Assembly: GCF_900096945.1 (NCBI RefSeq)
Contig: NZ_FMKA01000001.1
Span: 124,001 to 188,000 of the forward strand
From: Anaerobium acetethylicum
GTDB taxonomy: Bacteria; Bacillota; Clostridia; Lachnospirales; Lachnospiraceae
Direction: 5' to 3'
DNA length: 64,000 bases
Made by a program: the position numbers and the translations under genes. Of the stretch, positions 62,125 through 64,000 are shown one piece after another; the stretch's first letter is position 1; each line of letters opens with the position of its first letter. The notes under the pieces were generated by a model, which was not told the origin of the DNA, searched no databases, and saw nothing but the letters and a program-made list of their open reading frames with translations.

Positions 62125-62931
62125 ATGAAAAGAAAAATTATATTTTTTGATATTGACGGAACCATATTGACAGAAGATACACGCATAATTCCAGACAGCG
62201 CTGTAAATGCTATCAGGGAGGCCAGGAAAAACGGTCATCTGGCTTTCATCAATACAGGAAGAACCTTTGTGAATATCGAGGAACGAATCAAAGAGATCGG
62301 TTTCGACGGCTATGTGTGCGGATGCGGAACCTATATCAATATCGACGGAAAAGTGCTCCTCGAGAAACCGATTCCAAAGGATACCTGCCGGGATATCATA
62401 AATAAACTCAGGGAATGCAAAATAGAAGCGCTCCTGGAAGGCCTGGAAGATATTTATTTCGACAATGCTGAATTTACAGACAAAGAAATGTTCAAGATGA
62501 AGCAGCGTTTTGAAAAGAAGGGCCTGGGAATCAGCAAAAACTGGAACAGCGAAGGAATTCAATTCGATAAAATTTTCGCTGTTGAAGATGAACAATGCAA
62601 TATGCAGGGATTCAGATCGTATTTTGAGAAAGAGTTTGATTTCATCGACCGCGGACAGAATCGCTGGGAGATCATACAGAAGGGATATTCGAAGGCAACA
62701 GGAATCGAATATCTATTGAATTACTATAACATCCCCCGTGAAAATTCCTATGCCGTTGGCGACAGCTCGAATGATTTGTCGATGCTGGAATATGTAGAAA
62801 ATGCCATCGCGATGGGGAAGAGCGATAAGTGTGTATTTAAAATCGCTTCATTCATAACCAAAGACATAAATGATCATGGAATCTGGCATGCGCTGAAGCA
62901 TTACCGGATCATTATGCCAGGCACTGTATAA
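62125..62931 (+). CDS. HAD-superfamily (Cof-type, IIB) sugar-phosphate phosphatase
   Basis: Cytosolic phosphatase of 268 residues. Motif I FFDIDGTIL with the nucleophile and acid aspartates, motif II FINTGRT, motif III lysine region and motif IV GDSSNDLSML; a C2B cap lies between (about 80-190). Such enzymes hydrolyse sugar phosphates, flavin or pyridoxal phosphates with broad specificity; the substrate is unknown. ATG 62125 is preferred over GTG 62116. The stop codon lies at the beginning of a duplicated hairpin. Confidence 0.88.
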   Translation: MKRKIIFFDIDGTILTEDTRIIPDSAVNAIREARKNGHLAFINTGRTFVNIEERIKEIGFDGYVCGCGTYINIDGKVLLEKPIPKDTCRDIINKLRECKIEALLEGLEDIYFDNAEFTDKEMFKMKQRFEKKGLGISKNWNSEGIQFDKIFAVEDEQCNMQGFRSYFEKEFDFIDRGQNRWEIIQKGYSKATGIEYLLNYYNIPRENSYAVGDSSNDLSMLEYVENAIAMGKSDKCVFKIASFITKDINDHGIWHALKHYRIIMPGTV

Positions 62932-63014
62932 AAAATATTCTGCATCCTTTGCAACATGGATGCACAGTATAAAAAATACCCTGCATCCTTTGTAACATGG
63001 ATGCAGGGTATTTT
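62926..63014. terminator. Tandemly duplicated terminator between convergent genes
   Basis: A 41-base unit (TATAAAAAATA, then CTGCATCC-loop-GGATGCA) occurs at 62926 and again at 62967. The second hairpin is much longer: 16 bp arms 62973-62988/62999-63014 ending in AAAA/TTTT, effective in both directions. The first stem is shorter and less perfect. Confidence 0.85.
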
Positions 63015-63033
63015 CATACTGAAAGCAGGAAGC

Positions 63034-63885
63034 TTATTCAAAAATTTTCTGATAGAGGTCTTCCGTAATCTTGTCAAGATAAGATTCATCCAGGTTTTCG
63101 TAGGTGGTGCTGATGATCTCTTTGATCTTTTCACAGCGTCTGAAATATCTTACTTCATCAGATATCTTTTCATCATTGGCAGTATCTGCCGAGACTTCGA
63201 AGGCTTCCTTTGAAAAACCCTTTATAAACCAATCCATGATCGCTTCGGTCAGTTCCTTTTCTTCGACTGCTTCTTTCGCAAGGACTTTGGCACTCTTGAA
63301 GGAATAGACTGATATCACGAGGAAGATGACGAACATTGCTCCCATTACGATATAGATCAGGTATTTAGACCCGCCGGCCAGGTTGAGGGGGATCACGTTG
63401 GTGGCAACGAGAAACAGTGCAATCAGCCCGATCACGCCCACGAGCAAAAATGTATAAGCAGAGGAAATGACCTCATCATAACGGTCTGCTTTTTTCACAT
63501 AGGCGAACGCTGGCTTTTCCTTAGCTTTTTCAGGCAGAGCAGGAGATTCTTCCGTATCTTCAGCCACCATTGCGCCTTCGCTTTCCGCCAGCATTTTTTC
63601 CTTTGTGTTCTTGAAGACGTTCGTATATTTCATGGCTTCCCGGTCATATTTCTCGGGTGCAAGGACTTCATACATGGCATACTCTTCGTTGTATGCAACC
63701 TGTACGCCTGTTATATTTGAATATGCAAGGAATTCAGCCAGCTCCTTGGCCAGCTCTTCTTCAGCAAAAAGAAGGGTCGACATTTTCTCTTCCAGAGGCA
63801 GTTCCTCAACAAGTTCAACATGGCAGTCGGCACATTCAGTGATGCCTTCTACATATTCGTTTTTACAATTTGGACACCAGGGCAT
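63034..63885 (-). CDS. Zinc-ribbon membrane protein, function unknown
   Basis: Protein of 283 residues. The N-terminal zinc ribbon reads MPWCPNCKNEYVEGITECADCHVELV; residues 35-90 form a small domain resembling the DUF2007 type (ELAEFLAYSNITGVQVAYNEEYAMYEVLAPE); a charged stretch follows; two membrane segments lie at about 140-162 and 172-195; the C-terminal 80 residues are helical and acidic. AGGAG lies nine bases before the ATG on the minus strand. It is convergent with the HAD gene. I do not recognise a function; similar architectures are common in Lachnospiraceae-type genomes. Confidence 0.8.
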   Translation of the reverse strand: MPWCPNCKNEYVEGITECADCHVELVEELPLEEKMSTLLFAEEELAKELAEFLAYSNITGVQVAYNEEYAMYEVLAPEKYDREAMKYTNVFKNTKEKMLAESEGAMVAEDTEESPALPEKAKEKPAFAYVKKADRYDEVISSAYTFLLVGVIGLIALFLVATNVIPLNLAGGSKYLIYIVMGAMFVIFLVISVYSFKSAKVLAKEAVEEKELTEAIMDWFIKGFSKEAFEVSADTANDEKISDEVRYFRRCEKIKEIISTTYENLDESYLDKITEDLYQKIFE

Positions 63886-64000
63886 TATTTTAATCTCCTT
63901 TATGTTATGTATTCTAAACCATTCAGTTTTTCGTTCTTTCTGGGGCGCCGGACTGATACTTTCGTATGAAAGGCCGCATTTCAGACGGTTCCAGAAAGCA

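Noticed and set aside
62901-63134. 77-codon minus-strand frame covering the duplicated terminator
   Set aside because: It overlaps the end of the real minus-strand gene in another frame and encodes the hairpin repeats.

Overview
The window is chromosomal DNA of a low-to-moderate GC member of the Firmicutes, most like the Clostridia (Lachnospirales type). This is inferred from gene order (rimP-nusA-ylxR-ylxQ-infB-rbfA-nrnA-truB-ribF-rpsO-pnp; nusB-xseA-xseB-ispA-dxs-tlyA-nadK-argR-recN; yicC-remA-gmk-rpoZ; rimO-pgsA-cinA), Firmicute-style AGGAGG ribosome binding sites, TTGACA/TATAAT promoters, RemA, an Asp23-family protein and RqcH. Nearly all of it is conserved core genome. No tRNA, rRNA, CRISPR array, prophage or transposase gene was seen.

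Layout. 1-1.4 kb: methylglyoxal synthase and a small copper chaperone/CsoR operon with a recognisable CsoR-type operator. 1.5-7.4 kb: a topoisomerase IV-type gene pair and a K+ channel subunit with a structured leader. 7.4-15.8 kb: transcription/translation operon from rimP to ribF, with an infB that carries a 15-copy repeat. 15.8-19.8 kb: an NlpC/P60 cell-wall hydrolase with an unusual promoter, then rpsO and pnp with a long double-stranded leader. 20-32.5 kb: prfC, an Asp23 protein, nusB, the xse/isoprenoid/nadK/argR/recN cluster and glgA. 33-36.7 kb: a chemoreceptor with a flagellar-type (sigma D) promoter and convergent rqcH. 37-40.8 kb: yicC-remA-gmk-rpoZ facing an ABC-F gene. 41-46.8 kb: rimO-pgsA-cinA, a CFI-box protein and metY. 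47-53.7 kb: an FtsK/SpoIIIE translocase, the folate one-carbon genes fhs and folD, and a zinc-ribbon membrane protein. 53.7-58.7 kb: a BMP-type nucleoside ABC importer. 59-64 kb: NfnAB transhydrogenase, a Dabb protein, a HAD phosphatase and a zinc-ribbon membrane protein.

The least explained content is intergenic. At least three families of short dispersed palindromic elements occur: (i) a 232-261 bp near-complete hairpin with terminal inverted repeats, two copies (32566 and 58735) whose tip stems show compensatory base changes; (ii) a 143 bp element with GTAACTATTCA ends, two full copies flanking metY in direct orientation plus three fragments; (iii) a small palindrome with core GTTACTG...CAGTAAC behind the pnp terminator and inside the 3' end of ribF. 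There are also several possible regulatory structures: a promoter whose spacer is complementary to the downstream ribosome binding site (NlpC/P60 gene), a possible translational switch ahead of the K+ transporter gene, and a possible RNase III-type leader on pnp.

All calls rest on reading the sequence and on recalled family knowledge. No database search or folding program was run.
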